Part shown: positions 19,645-29,385 of the stretch, in pieces
How the letters are laid out: each line of letters opens with the position of its first letter
How positions within the stretch are numbered: the stretch's first letter is position 1
Assembly (NCBI GenBank): GCA_024689485.1
Contig: JAILDK010000023.1
Coordinates: 1 to 64,000 of the forward strand
Length of the DNA: 64,000 bases
Direction: 5' to 3'
Source: Fibrobacter sp.
GTDB lineage: Bacteria > Fibrobacterota > Fibrobacteria > Fibrobacterales > Fibrobacteraceae
The notes under the pieces: generated by a model
Database searches by the model: none
Told to the model about the DNA's origin: nothing
The model's input: the letters and a program-made list of their open reading frames with translations, nothing else
Position numbers and translations under genes: made by a program

Positions 19645-19685
19645 CCTGCACCAGTTGTCGCCAATTCCACTGGGTGCTTGCAGGG
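19645..19685 (+). promoter_or_regulatory. Structured 5' leader hairpin upstream of rpsO
   Basis: CCTGC-ACCAGT ... ACTGGGT-GCTT-GCAGG imperfect stem in 5' UTR. Confidence 0.45.
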
Positions 19686-19750
19686 AAACTCGGATATAAA
19701 CATGTAATAGTTACGTACATTAACAATCAAAACAAAAGGAATGGACTACA

Positions 19751-20023
19751 ATGGCTACCATTACGCAAGAAAAGATCAAGGAACTCACCTCCAAGTTTGG
19801 CGCAAACGAAAACGACACCGGTAACGTCCGCGTTCAGATCGCTATCCTCACCGAACGCATCAAGAATTTGACCGAACATGCTAAGACCCACAAGAAGGAT
19901 CATCACTCCCTTCGCGGTCTTTCCCAGATGGTTGCTCAGCGTAAGACTCTCGTCAAGTACTTGACGAATAAGGACATCAACGCCGCACGTCAGTTGATCA
20001 AGGATCTCGGACTCCGCGGCTAA
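19751..20023 (+). CDS. rpsO: 30S ribosomal protein S15
   Basis: HKKDHHSLRGLSQMVAQRKTLVKYL. Confidence 0.97.
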   Translation: MATITQEKIKELTSKFGANENDTGNVRVQIAILTERIKNLTEHAKTHKKDHHSLRGLSQMVAQRKTLVKYLTNKDINAARQLIKDLGLRG

Positions 20024-20039
20024 TCTTTAAGGAAAGCTT

Positions 20040-22247
20040 ATGGAATATAAGATGCTTGCGGCTAAGGAAATGAAGACGCAGCTCCCGGATGGGACTGAAG
20101 TCGTCTTCGAAACTGGCCGCCTCGCCAAGCAGGCTTCGGGCTCTGCCGTCGTCAAGATCGGCGACGCGTTCTTGCTCGCTACGGTCTGCTTTGGCCCTGA
20201 AAAGGAAGGGGATTTCTTCCCTCTGACCGTCGAATATCGCGAAAAGGCCTACGCTGCTGGTCGCCTCCCGGGCGGCTACAACAAGCGTGAAGCCGGTCGT
20301 CCGAGCGATGACGAAATTCTCTCCGCTCGTATCATCGACCGTCCGATTCGCCCGATGTTCCCGGACAACTTCACCCGCGAAGTGCAGGTGATCGTTAACG
20401 TTCTTTCTGCTGACAAGAAGTTTGCTCCGGACGTCTTCGGCGTCTCCGCTGCTTCTCTCGCTATCGGCCTCTCTGAACTCCCGTTCGAAGAACAGGTCGC
20501 AGCAGTCCGCGTCGCCGTGATCGGTGACGAATACATCGTCAATCCGTCTTATGAACAGGTTTCTGTCGCCGATCTGGACCTCGTGGTCGCCGGTACCGAA
20601 AACTCTGTCTGCATGGTGGAAGGCGGTGCTTACGAAGTTTCTGAAGACACGATGATCAAGGCCATCACGACCGGTCATGAAGCGATCAAGGTTCTTTGTA
20701 AGGCTCAGGCTGAACTCGTCGCACAGTTCGCCAAGCAGAAGATGGTCCTCACCCCGAAGAACAAGGGTGAAGTTCACGAAAAGCTCGAAGCCACTGTCAA
20801 GGAAGTCATTTTCGACGAATTGAACGAAGCTCTCCATGCCAACATGGTGAAGACTCAGCTCTATCCGAAGATGGCGGAACTCTCGGACAAGGTTTGCGCA
20901 GACCCGAAGATCCTCGCGATCATCGGCGAAGGCGAAGACCAGGATCCGGCTCTCCTCGCAGATGCAAAGGCTATCTTCTCGGAACTCGAACGTACCACGA
21001 TGCGTATGATGATCTTGAACGAAGGTCGTCGTATCGATGGCCGTAAGACCACCGAAGTCCGTCCGATCGAAATTCAGCTCGGCGTTCTTCCGAGTGCTCA
21101 CGGTTCGGGCGTGTTCCAGCGTGGCGAAACCCAGGCTCTCGTGACCTGCACTCTCGGCACCAAGGCCGACGAACAGCGTTACGAAACGCTCCAGGGCGAA
21201 GGCTCCAAGAGCTACATGCTCCATTACAACTTCCCGCCGTTCTGCGTGGGTGAATGCAAGAAGCTCGGTATGTCCCGCCGCGAAATCGGCCACGGTCACC
21301 TTGCTGAACGTTCCCTCAAGGCAGTGCTCCCGGTGACGGAAGACTTCCCGTACACGATCCGCATCGTGTCCGAAATTCTTGAATCCAACGGCTCCTCTTC
21401 GATGGCTTCCGTCTGCGGCGGTACGCTTTCCCTGATGGACGCTGGTGTTCCTATCAAGGCACCGGTGGCTGGCGTTGCTATGGGTCTCATTTCTGAAACC
21501 GGCCACGCTGACGACGAAAAGATCAAGATCTTGACCGACATTACCGGTACGGAAGACCACCTTGGCGATATGGACTTCAAGGTCACGGGTACTGAAGAAG
21601 GTATCACCGCGTTCCAGATGGACATCAAGATCAAGGGTATCACTCCGGAACTCATGCGCAAGGCTTTGGACCAGGCTCGCGAAGGCCGTCTCCATATCTT
21701 GAGCAAGATCAAGGAAGCTATCCCGGCTCCGCGCGATCACTTGTCTCCGAAGGCTCCGACGATGCTCAAGATGCGCATCCCGACCTCCAAGATCCGTGAC
21801 GTAATCGGCTCCGGTGGCGCTGTGATCAAGGGCATGCAGGCTCAGACCGGCTGCCAGATCAACATCGACGAATCCGGTATGATCGACATCGCTGCTCCGA
21901 ACGCTAAGGCCGGTGCAGTCTGCCGTCGCATGATCGAAGAACTCACTGCAGAACCGGAACCGGGCCGCATTTACAAGGGCAAGGTCAAGACGATTCAGCC
22001 GTTCGGCGCATTCGTCGAAATCCTCCCGGGCCGTGACGGTCTCGTGCACATCTCCGAACTCGCCGACTACCGTGTCGAAAAGGTCGAAGACATCGTGCAC
22101 GTCGGTGACGAAGTCACCGTCCTCTGCTTGGGCGTCGATCCGAAGGGCAAGGTGAAGCTTTCGATCAAGGCTTTGCAGCACAAGGATCAGCCGGCTGCTG
22201 AACAGGCTCAGGGCGAAGCTCCTGCAGCTGAACAGCCGCAAGCCTAA
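20040..22247 (+). CDS. pnp: Polyribonucleotide nucleotidyltransferase
   Basis: Two RNase PH domains, KH (IRDVIGSGGAVIKGMQAQTG) and S1 domain. Confidence 0.97.
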   Translation: MEYKMLAAKEMKTQLPDGTEVVFETGRLAKQASGSAVVKIGDAFLLATVCFGPEKEGDFFPLTVEYREKAYAAGRLPGGYNKREAGRPSDDEILSARIIDRPIRPMFPDNFTREVQVIVNVLSADKKFAPDVFGVSAASLAIGLSELPFEEQVAAVRVAVIGDEYIVNPSYEQVSVADLDLVVAGTENSVCMVEGGAYEVSEDTMIKAITTGHEAIKVLCKAQAELVAQFAKQKMVLTPKNKGEVHEKLEATVKEVIFDELNEALHANMVKTQLYPKMAELSDKVCADPKILAIIGEGEDQDPALLADAKAIFSELERTTMRMMILNEGRRIDGRKTTEVRPIEIQLGVLPSAHGSGVFQRGETQALVTCTLGTKADEQRYETLQGEGSKSYMLHYNFPPFCVGECKKLGMSRREIGHGHLAERSLKAVLPVTEDFPYTIRIVSEILESNGSSSMASVCGGTLSLMDAGVPIKAPVAGVAMGLISETGHADDEKIKILTDITGTEDHLGDMDFKVTGTEEGITAFQMDIKIKGITPELMRKALDQAREGRLHILSKIKEAIPAPRDHLSPKAPTMLKMRIPTSKIRDVIGSGGAVIKGMQAQTGCQINIDESGMIDIAAPNAKAGAVCRRMIEELTAEPEPGRIYKGKVKTIQPFGAFVEILPGRDGLVHISELADYRVEKVEDIVHVGDEVTVLCLGVDPKGKVKLSIKALQHKDQPAAEQAQGEAPAAEQPQA

Positions 22248-22270
22248 TCCCATTTCGTAGAAATGAAAAG

Positions 22271-22298
22271 TCCCAGGTGAAAACCTGGGATTTTTTTT
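22271..22298 (+). terminator. Rho-independent terminator of rpsO-pnp
   Basis: TCCCAGGT-GAAA-ACCTGGGA-TTTTTTTT. Confidence 0.93.
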
Positions 22299-22319
22299 GC
22301 GCTAAAATTTTTTTGAAGT

Positions 22320-24044
22320 TTAGTTCGTGTCCATCTGCATCGGCAGGGCGAACATGTTTCGGTTGAAGCTTGTCGTGGTGAGGTTCTTGCGCACCTTTTG
22401 CTCGTGCATGATCGAGGCGACCATGTAGCCGCGGATCGAGTTGATCGGGTCGTCTTCCTGGGTGATGTCGAAGATGATGCCGTCGTCGCGGAAAACGAAT
22501 TTCACCTGGTCCTGGGTGATGTAGAGGGTGAGTTCCGCCATCACCTTTTTGCCCGGATTCTTTTCCTTGATGAGCATAAAGAGCTCTTCGATTAAAAGCA
22601 TGGAACGCATGACCGTGCGCTTGCTGGCGCTGGACTTGAGCAGAATTTGTTCCACCTTGTCGCGGGCGTGCATCACCTTTTGATCGTCGATATAAAAGTC
22701 AAAACTTCGAATGGCGCCCTGCGGCTTGTCGGTGTAAAGCGGGAAGCCTTTGGTGCCAAAGCGCAGACGTGTAAAGTAAATGCTCAGGGCAAGGGCTGCG
22801 ACCGGAGCGATTGACATGCCCACCCACATGTAATCGAGATCGTAGAAGAAGGCGAGCGGAACCGCAAACGCGAGCGGCGTCAGCAGATCCTTGAAAAAGC
22901 AGATGAGAACCGCATGCCCGATTTTATCGGTCAGGAGATAGTAAGAGGTAAGAAGGAACAGTAGCGATGTGGCGAGGAGGGTTACGCTGTAGATGCGCAC
23001 CGCGCGGACTGTCGCCTGGATCAGTTCCGGATCTCGGATGTCGAAAAAGTGGGGAATGAGATCGGCGCCGCTGAAGAGGACAATTGTCAGAGCGATGCCT
23101 TCGATGACCGCGGTACGGAAGGAAAATTTCATCGTTTTGCGCACGCCTGGAATGTTGCCTTCGCCACGGTAAACGTTCACCAAGGGGCAGAAGGCTTGGC
23201 CGATCCCGTCGAAGATGAGCGTCAGCTGCCAAAGGCATACCACGACGGAATAGATTTCGAGATGCCTTCCGCCGAACTGCGTAATGATAAGCTTGGTCAA
23301 GACAAAGCTCTGAATGGCAAAGTAGATGTAGATGCCCGCATCGACAAAGCTGTACTTCGCGACATCCCAAAGGCTTTTGAGGCTCACAAAAATCTTAGGC
23401 TTTAACGAATTGGACTTTTTGAAGAAGTGCAGGCAAGAGACGGCGGTACAGGCGGCGATCCCGATCAGCGAACCGAGGGAAATGCCCGCCATGCCGATCT
23501 TCATGCCCATCCAAATGGAAAAGCCGATGTTTCCAAGAATCAAAAAGAGGTTCGCGATTAAGCTCAGCGATTCGTCACCGTCTGTGTAGATCATGGCGGC
23601 GATGTACATGTACATCGGGTAGATTGTGAGAGTCGGGATATAAAAGTGCGCGTATTCCCGGGCGAGTCTTTCGATTTCCGCGGTCGGCTGCAGGTAATAC
23701 AGATACGGATCGAGTCCGAAGGTAAAGACGATGCAGACAAGTCCGCAAAGGAGAGTCGCGCCTAAGAGACCTTGCCCAAAAATACGGTCGGCCGCGTCCT
23801 TGTCGAATTCACCCATACGGAGCGAATACAGCAGCGAAGATCCCTGGCTGATGATGGAGCTTAAACCCAGCACGAACATGTAGGGCGTCCGCAAAATGTT
23901 GATAGCCGCTACCGCTTCTTCGCCGATGAGGTTCCCGGCTATTGCCAAATCCGAAAGGAGCAGCAAAACGACAATCGTCATCACGACCGTCGCCGAGAGC
24001 AGCATCGAATTAAATTTTTTCCCGCAGAACGAAACTTGCTTCAC
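22320..24044 (-). CDS. MATE-family transporter fused to C-terminal RsbW/HATPase-like domain
   Basis: About 12 TM MATE-like N-term; C-term LLIEELFMLIKEKN...FVFRDDGIIFDI...LTTTSFNRNMF resembling N/G1/G2 boxes of GHKL kinases. Confidence 0.75.
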   Translation of the reverse strand: MKQVSFCGKKFNSMLLSATVVMTIVVLLLLSDLAIAGNLIGEEAVAAINILRTPYMFVLGLSSIISQGSSLLYSLRMGEFDKDAADRIFGQGLLGATLLCGLVCIVFTFGLDPYLYYLQPTAEIERLAREYAHFYIPTLTIYPMYMYIAAMIYTDGDESLSLIANLFLILGNIGFSIWMGMKIGMAGISLGSLIGIAACTAVSCLHFFKKSNSLKPKIFVSLKSLWDVAKYSFVDAGIYIYFAIQSFVLTKLIITQFGGRHLEIYSVVVCLWQLTLIFDGIGQAFCPLVNVYRGEGNIPGVRKTMKFSFRTAVIEGIALTIVLFSGADLIPHFFDIRDPELIQATVRAVRIYSVTLLATSLLFLLTSYYLLTDKIGHAVLICFFKDLLTPLAFAVPLAFFYDLDYMWVGMSIAPVAALALSIYFTRLRFGTKGFPLYTDKPQGAIRSFDFYIDDQKVMHARDKVEQILLKSSASKRTVMRSMLLIEELFMLIKEKNPGKKVMAELTLYITQDQVKFVFRDDGIIFDITQEDDPINSIRGYMVASIMHEQKVRKNLTTTSFNRNMFALPMQMDTN

Positions 24045-26875
24045 GATTTTTCCAACTGATGAAGGATTGAATCCTGTTGACGAAAAAGCTTTTGAATGTT
24101 TTCTTCTAAACGGGCGGCAAAGCTTTCCATGCTTTCCAATTTAAATCGTGCGGAGTCATATTCGCACATCAGCTTCATTTTTTTACCGCTTTTAAAGATG
24201 TGAACATTCAAAGCGTTCTCGGCAACATCGAAATCCGCGCTGACGTAAGATTCTACCGCGTTCTTTCCAAAGAGCTTCATTTCGAGAACGTTCGACTGGT
24301 AAATGACCGCTGTCATCGCGGGAAGGACCGGGCGGAAGGGAACTCGGAGTGCATCGGCGATTTGCTTTTGGATGGAGCTGAGCAGTTGCTGGTCCGTTTT
24401 GCCTTTAAAGTCCAAAGCGATCAGAATGTCCGTGGCGAAGTTTCCGCAGCTTGAGATTTGCGCTTCGGTGACTTTTCCGTGATGCGTCACGACAAAGGCG
24501 ATTTTATCCGTGTGATTGGATTCATGAACGGTCTTGGCGTATGCAAAGGCGTAAAGCTCGGTCGGGTAGTAGCGGAGAATCGCGACGTCGCGCTCCGCCG
24601 TTTTGGCGGCCGCTCCCCAGGAACCTTCGAAATCGGGCTTTGGAATTGTGTCGTAAGAACTGAGAATTTTTGCTTGGCGCTTTTCTGCCGCTTGGAGGGC
24701 GCGCTTTCCTTGCCTAGATCGGATGTAGTTTTCGAATTCGATCAAGGCTTTGATGTATTTATCTTTCGCGGGCTCTTGGTTGTTGTAAATTCTTTGCACG
24801 TCAAAGAGGAAGAGCGAAAGCGAGGAACCATCGATCATTGCATGGTTCACGGTCATGGCGAAGATGTTTTTTCCGCCGGACTGTAAAATGCAGGCGCGGT
24901 ACAGCAGGGAGTTTAGAACGGGAGTCGGTCTAAAGAACGCGGCGAGTTCCGCTTCGATGTCGCCCTGGATTTTTTGGATGGGCGTCGGCGTAAAAAGCTC
25001 GGGGTGATAATGCTGCACCAGTTCTTCGGATTTTTCAAAGGTAAAGAGGAACGCAGGATGGGTTACAATGGCCGTATCGACCGCACGCGAAAAATTTTCC
25101 ACGTTCACGTCGCTCGGAAGTTCGAGCTGCAGGTTCAGCCACAGCGGAGAGGCTCCTGCGTTTTCGAGTTGCTGCAAGAGCATGTGTTTTTGCGGAAGCA
25201 ACAGCGGAAAGGGGTCAATCGTATCTGTCGAAATTTCTGCCGTGAATGACATTTGCCGCGCTTCTAAAATTTCGGCAATTCCGCGGACGGTTTTGCCCGC
25301 GTCGATGTCTTGGAGCTTTAGCCCAAATCTTTCGAGCGCAAGGAGCATTTCCATTGCGGCGATGGAATCGCCTCCGAGTAAAAAGAAGTCATCGTCTAAG
25401 CCGATGTGTTCCACTTCTAAGGATTCTTCCAAAGCGTTTGCGATAAGCCTTTGCAGTTCGGTCTGCGGGGGAACATATTCCGGGCGAAGCTTGGAAAAGT
25501 CCGGGCAAGAAAGTCCGCGGCGGTTGAGCTTTCCATTTTCCAGATGTGGAAAACTTTCGACCTCTAAAAAGAAGTTCGGAATCATGTAATGGGGAAGTTC
25601 TGCGGAAAGTATTTCCTTCCAATCGCGAACGCTTCCGCATAAAATTTTCGGATGCGTGTAAAAGAGAACCGTAACGGAACGATTTCCGATGTCGAACTTG
25701 CGCATGGCCGCTTCGCTTGCGCCGCTGATTTTTTTGAAAGCGGATTCGACTTCGCCCGGTTCTACACGGTTCCCGTTCACTTTGAACATGTCGTCCAAGC
25801 GTCCGGTGACGACAAGGCGCCCCTGGGAATCCCACTTGGCGCCGTCCCGGCTGCGGTAAATCTTGTCGGCAACAGAAATGTTCTCGGTCTCTAAAAAGAC
25901 GCTCTTTGTGGAAACAGGGTCGCCCGCATAGCCTCTGAAGTAAGGGTTGTAAAAGCAAAGTTCTCCGTCAACGATTTGAACCTTGTTTTCGCTGCCCGGA
26001 ACTTCCAGAGTCGGCAGGGGATCTTCCTTGCGAATGGGCGTCGTATTCAGCACGAACATCGATTCGCTCGCCGCGTAAATCTGGTACAGCGGTTTCTTTT
26101 CGCTGTAAGAGTGGATGCAAAGTTCGCCGCCGACAAGAATCAAACGCAGACTTTTTGCGGAATCGATCATCGGCACAAGAACCGGCGGCGCAAACGCATT
26201 GCTGATTTGGAATTTTTCTAGGAACAGCAGCAAGGCGTTCGGATCTTTTACAGTGGAAAGCGGCGGAATAAAGACCGCTGCACCGACAAAGGTCGATTTG
26301 AGCGTAAAGATCAGCGCCGCCGCCATCGACTGCGGAATTAAAACTCCAAAGCGGTCAAAGCCTTCGATCATCGAAGTCTTTTCGTGGTAAACGGAATGTC
26401 CGCATTTCGAAAGGGATCCGCGTTCGTGCAAGGCTCCCTTCGGCTTTCCCGTGGAACCGCTCGTGTAAACGGCAAACGCTAAATTGTTTTCGTCGGCATC
26501 CAGGTTGTAGCCTTTTTCTTCGCGGTACTGCTGAATTTCGGCCCATTCCTTTTCGCCGAGCAGAAGTTTTGCTCCGCAGTTTTTTTCGATGTAGCGGGAA
26601 CGTTCTTCGGGAACGGAATCCATGTCGAGTGCGACAAAGGCGCTCCCGTTCCGCAGAATGCCGATTTCACAAATGAGCTGTGAAAGACCGCGCCCGAGTC
26701 GAACGCCGACGATATCCTCTTTTCCGAGTCCGCGATCTTTGAGGTAGGCGTAAACCTTTCCGGTGAGAGAGCCGTATTCCTTCCACGTGTAGAACCTGGA
26801 ACCGTCGCCGAGAGCGACTTCATTTGCTTTTTTCTCGACGTGGTCGAGAAAATGGTCCAGGAATTCATTCGACAT
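24041..26875 (-). CDS. NRPS-like protein, adenylation - carrier - condensation (A-T-C)
   Basis: AVYTSGSTGKPKGALHERGS (A3), VTGRLDDMFKVNGNRVEPGEVE (A7/8), NGKLNRRGL (A10), DDDFFLLGGDSIAAMEML (PCP Ser), VNHAMIDGSSLSLF (C3). Confidence 0.88.
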   Translation of the reverse strand: MSNEFLDHFLDHVEKKANEVALGDGSRFYTWKEYGSLTGKVYAYLKDRGLGKEDIVGVRLGRGLSQLICEIGILRNGSAFVALDMDSVPEERSRYIEKNCGAKLLLGEKEWAEIQQYREEKGYNLDADENNLAFAVYTSGSTGKPKGALHERGSLSKCGHSVYHEKTSMIEGFDRFGVLIPQSMAAALIFTLKSTFVGAAVFIPPLSTVKDPNALLLFLEKFQISNAFAPPVLVPMIDSAKSLRLILVGGELCIHSYSEKKPLYQIYAASESMFVLNTTPIRKEDPLPTLEVPGSENKVQIVDGELCFYNPYFRGYAGDPVSTKSVFLETENISVADKIYRSRDGAKWDSQGRLVVTGRLDDMFKVNGNRVEPGEVESAFKKISGASEAAMRKFDIGNRSVTVLFYTHPKILCGSVRDWKEILSAELPHYMIPNFFLEVESFPHLENGKLNRRGLSCPDFSKLRPEYVPPQTELQRLIANALEESLEVEHIGLDDDFFLLGGDSIAAMEMLLALERFGLKLQDIDAGKTVRGIAEILEARQMSFTAEISTDTIDPFPLLLPQKHMLLQQLENAGASPLWLNLQLELPSDVNVENFSRAVDTAIVTHPAFLFTFEKSEELVQHYHPELFTPTPIQKIQGDIEAELAAFFRPTPVLNSLLYRACILQSGGKNIFAMTVNHAMIDGSSLSLFLFDVQRIYNNQEPAKDKYIKALIEFENYIRSRQGKRALQAAEKRQAKILSSYDTIPKPDFEGSWGAAAKTAERDVAILRYYPTELYAFAYAKTVHESNHTDKIAFVVTHHGKVTEAQISSCGNFATDILIALDFKGKTDQQLLSSIQKQIADALRVPFRPVLPAMTAVIYQSNVLEMKLFGKNAVESYVSADFDVAENALNVHIFKSGKKMKLMCEYDSARFKLESMESFAARLEENIQKLFRQQDSILHQLEKS

Positions 26876-26908
26876 AAATCAAGGCGAAGCTTTGCGTAAA
26901 ACCTTGCT

Positions 26909-28342
26909 TTAAACCTTGCGTTCGATGGCGAGCATGGTCAAGTCATCAAACTGGTTTGCACCGTTTGCAAATTCGCTGACGTGATCATGGACCGTCTGCA
27001 GCAAACCCTTCATGTCGCAGTCGGAATTGGCGTTCAACGCGCCGAGCATGCGTTCGTAGCCGAACTGTCTGTCCGTCAGGTCGGTGGCTTCCGGAAGGCC
27101 GTCTGTATACAGGAAGAGCGTATCACCCACATCCAACTGGAGTTCGTAATTGTGATACTTCATGTTCTCCATACCGGCGACGACAAAGCCGTGCTTGTCC
27201 TTAAAAAGTTCAAATTGGCCATTTGCTCTTTTGATGGCAGGATATTCATGGCCCGCGTTCGCGGCGATAATCTTACCCGTGCTGATTTCATAGAAGCCGA
27301 GCCAGACGGTTACGAACATTTCCGCCGGATTCTTTTCGCAAAGTTGATTGTTGACCTTCGCGAGAACTTCGGCAGGGGAGTGACCGTTCTGCGCCTGCGT
27401 CTTGAGCAAAGCCTTGGAAATCATCATGAAGAGGGCGGCGGGAACGCCTTTACCGGAAACGTCCGCCATCACGAGTGCAAGGTGGTCGTCGTCAATCATG
27501 AAGAAGTCGTAAAAGTCGCCACCGATTTCCTTCGCCGGTTTCATGCTCGCGTAAATGTCGAATTCATGACGGTCGGGGAACGGTGGGAAAATGTTCGGTA
27601 AAAGACCGTTTTGGATGCTCGATGCGAGGAAGAGTTCCGTTTCAAGCTGGGCCGTCTTGGCAGAGACCTGCGCCTGTTCCACGACCAGGTTCTGACTTCT
27701 ACCGGCGATTTTCACACACAGGATAGTGAGCAAAATCAGCACCAAGGCTTCCGGCAAGAATCCGAATTGCAGCTGGCTCCAAAAAAGCTTTTCCTTGTTG
27801 ATCACATCATCCGTGATGACTTCGCGCGGATCGACATCCGGGAGTAATGTAACTTCCTTCGCCACATCGATCATGTTCAAATCGATATAGCCGTACATCG
27901 TGTTCAAAATACAGCTGCAGAACATCACGATAAAGCTCGCAATGCAGACGCTCCAGGTCAAACGCTTGGAATAGTAGCGCACGCTCACAAGCATCGGCAC
28001 GACAAGCATCAGCTTTAGATTGTAACCGAGATAGGTGTCGAAAATGCCGACGCAGATCAGGAACACAAAGGTGAGCATCGTCTTGATCCACTTCTTTTCG
28101 CCATTATAATAAAGCGTAATCCCGATCGCCGGTGCCATGAGGGCAGTCGTGATTCCGAAGAAGGTCATGAACGGTTTAAATTCAAGCCAAAAAATATGGA
28201 CGATGCTGAAAAGCCCTAGCGTTACCCAGAGTCCCCAAAAGAGAATCAACACCGAACACATCAGGTGATTGCTCTTGACTTCGTTTTTCCAGAAGAGTTC
28301 TTCAGGAGTGATTGTCGGTTCTCTCAGTTTTTGATTAGGCAT
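26909..28342 (-). CDS. Membrane-anchored SpoIIE/RsbU-type PP2C serine phosphatase
   Basis: KEIGGDFYDFFMIDDDHLALVMADVSGKGVPAALFM, AGHEYP, DGLPEATD, QFDDLTMLAIE; N-terminal TM segments. Confidence 0.92.
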   Translation of the reverse strand: MPNQKLREPTITPEELFWKNEVKSNHLMCSVLILFWGLWVTLGLFSIVHIFWLEFKPFMTFFGITTALMAPAIGITLYYNGEKKWIKTMLTFVFLICVGIFDTYLGYNLKLMLVVPMLVSVRYYSKRLTWSVCIASFIVMFCSCILNTMYGYIDLNMIDVAKEVTLLPDVDPREVITDDVINKEKLFWSQLQFGFLPEALVLILLTILCVKIAGRSQNLVVEQAQVSAKTAQLETELFLASSIQNGLLPNIFPPFPDRHEFDIYASMKPAKEIGGDFYDFFMIDDDHLALVMADVSGKGVPAALFMMISKALLKTQAQNGHSPAEVLAKVNNQLCEKNPAEMFVTVWLGFYEISTGKIIAANAGHEYPAIKRANGQFELFKDKHGFVVAGMENMKYHNYELQLDVGDTLFLYTDGLPEATDLTDRQFGYERMLGALNANSDCDMKGLLQTVHDHVSEFANGANQFDDLTMLAIERKV

Positions 28343-28360
28343 TTTCCCCTCTTAAAACTT

Positions 28361-29371
28361 TTACTTCAACATAAAATCACGCAGCGGCTTGTAATGTTCC
28401 CCGGTAAATCCGAAGTCCATTTCCTTATAGCTCCACAGAGCGTGGCCGATGCCGTATTTGTCAAAGACCTGATGGACATCGCGGAACCACTTGACCGTTT
28501 CAAAAGCGTTTGCGAGTTCAATGACCCCGTATTCGCCGCAGTACAGCGGAACGCCGTGAGCCTTGGCCGTTTCGACCGCTTCCTTCAAAAATTCTTCGAA
28601 GAATTCCGGTCCCATCTTTTGGCATTTGGCGCGGAGAAGATTTTCGCCCATGTAGCCAAGAACCTGGGATTCCTTGCGGAAGAATTCCATGCTGTCGGTA
28701 TAAGGAATGTCTCTGTCGTTGTTCAACGCTTCGACCCAGTAAGCCTTCTGGTGCGTAAAGAGCAGAGGCTCGTACAGGTGGAACGTGTAAATGATATTCT
28801 TCGACGGCGGCGGAACAAGGTCTTTCACAAAGGAAGCGCTGTTCCAGCAGACGCCGCCATAAATGATCGGAGTCTCTGGCGCGTTCTTTCGAATCGTTTC
28901 GACCGCTTTCACGATCAGCTTGTTCCACGGATCGATAAATTCCAGGTCCGCCACTTCGTTCAAAAGTTCAAAGACCACATTCTCTTCTTTTGCGTAACGC
29001 TTGGAAACGCGGTCCCAAATTCCGAGGAAGCGTTCCTGAGCCTTGGCGTTGTTGAAGAGATTGTTCTTTTCCTGATTGCCGAAGTCGTTAAAGTCGTAGC
29101 CCGCGGTCTTGTGCAGGTCGAGGATGACGTTCAGACCGTACTTCTTTCCCCAGGCGACAGCGTTATCGAGATACTTGTAGTTCTCTTCTAAGAGTTCGCC
29201 GTTTTCCTTTTCGATGACGTTGTAATCGAACGGAATGCGCACATGGTCAAACTTCCAGCTTGCGATCTGCTGAAAGTCTTTTTCCGTGATGAAGGTTTCA
29301 TAGCGTTCGAGCGTGTAATTGCACTGCGAAAGCCATCCACCGAGATTGATTCCTTTTTCGAGCGTCAACAT
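28361..29371 (-). CDS. GH5-family glycoside hydrolase, no evident signal peptide
   Basis: GINLGGWLSQ, HVRIPFDYNV, VFELLNEV acid/base region, CGEYGVIE nucleophile. Confidence 0.88.
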   Translation of the reverse strand: MLTLEKGINLGGWLSQCNYTLERYETFITEKDFQQIASWKFDHVRIPFDYNVIEKENGELLEENYKYLDNAVAWGKKYGLNVILDLHKTAGYDFNDFGNQEKNNLFNNAKAQERFLGIWDRVSKRYAKEENVVFELLNEVADLEFIDPWNKLIVKAVETIRKNAPETPIIYGGVCWNSASFVKDLVPPPSKNIIYTFHLYEPLLFTHQKAYWVEALNNDRDIPYTDSMEFFRKESQVLGYMGENLLRAKCQKMGPEFFEEFLKEAVETAKAHGVPLYCGEYGVIELANAFETVKWFRDVHQVFDKYGIGHALWSYKEMDFGFTGEHYKPLRDFMLK

Positions 29372-29385
29372 GGGAAACCTCTGGG

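Noticed and set aside
19998-22253. 751-aa minus ORF antisense to pnp
   Set aside because: Shadow ORF covering pnp exactly; pnp assignment is secure.
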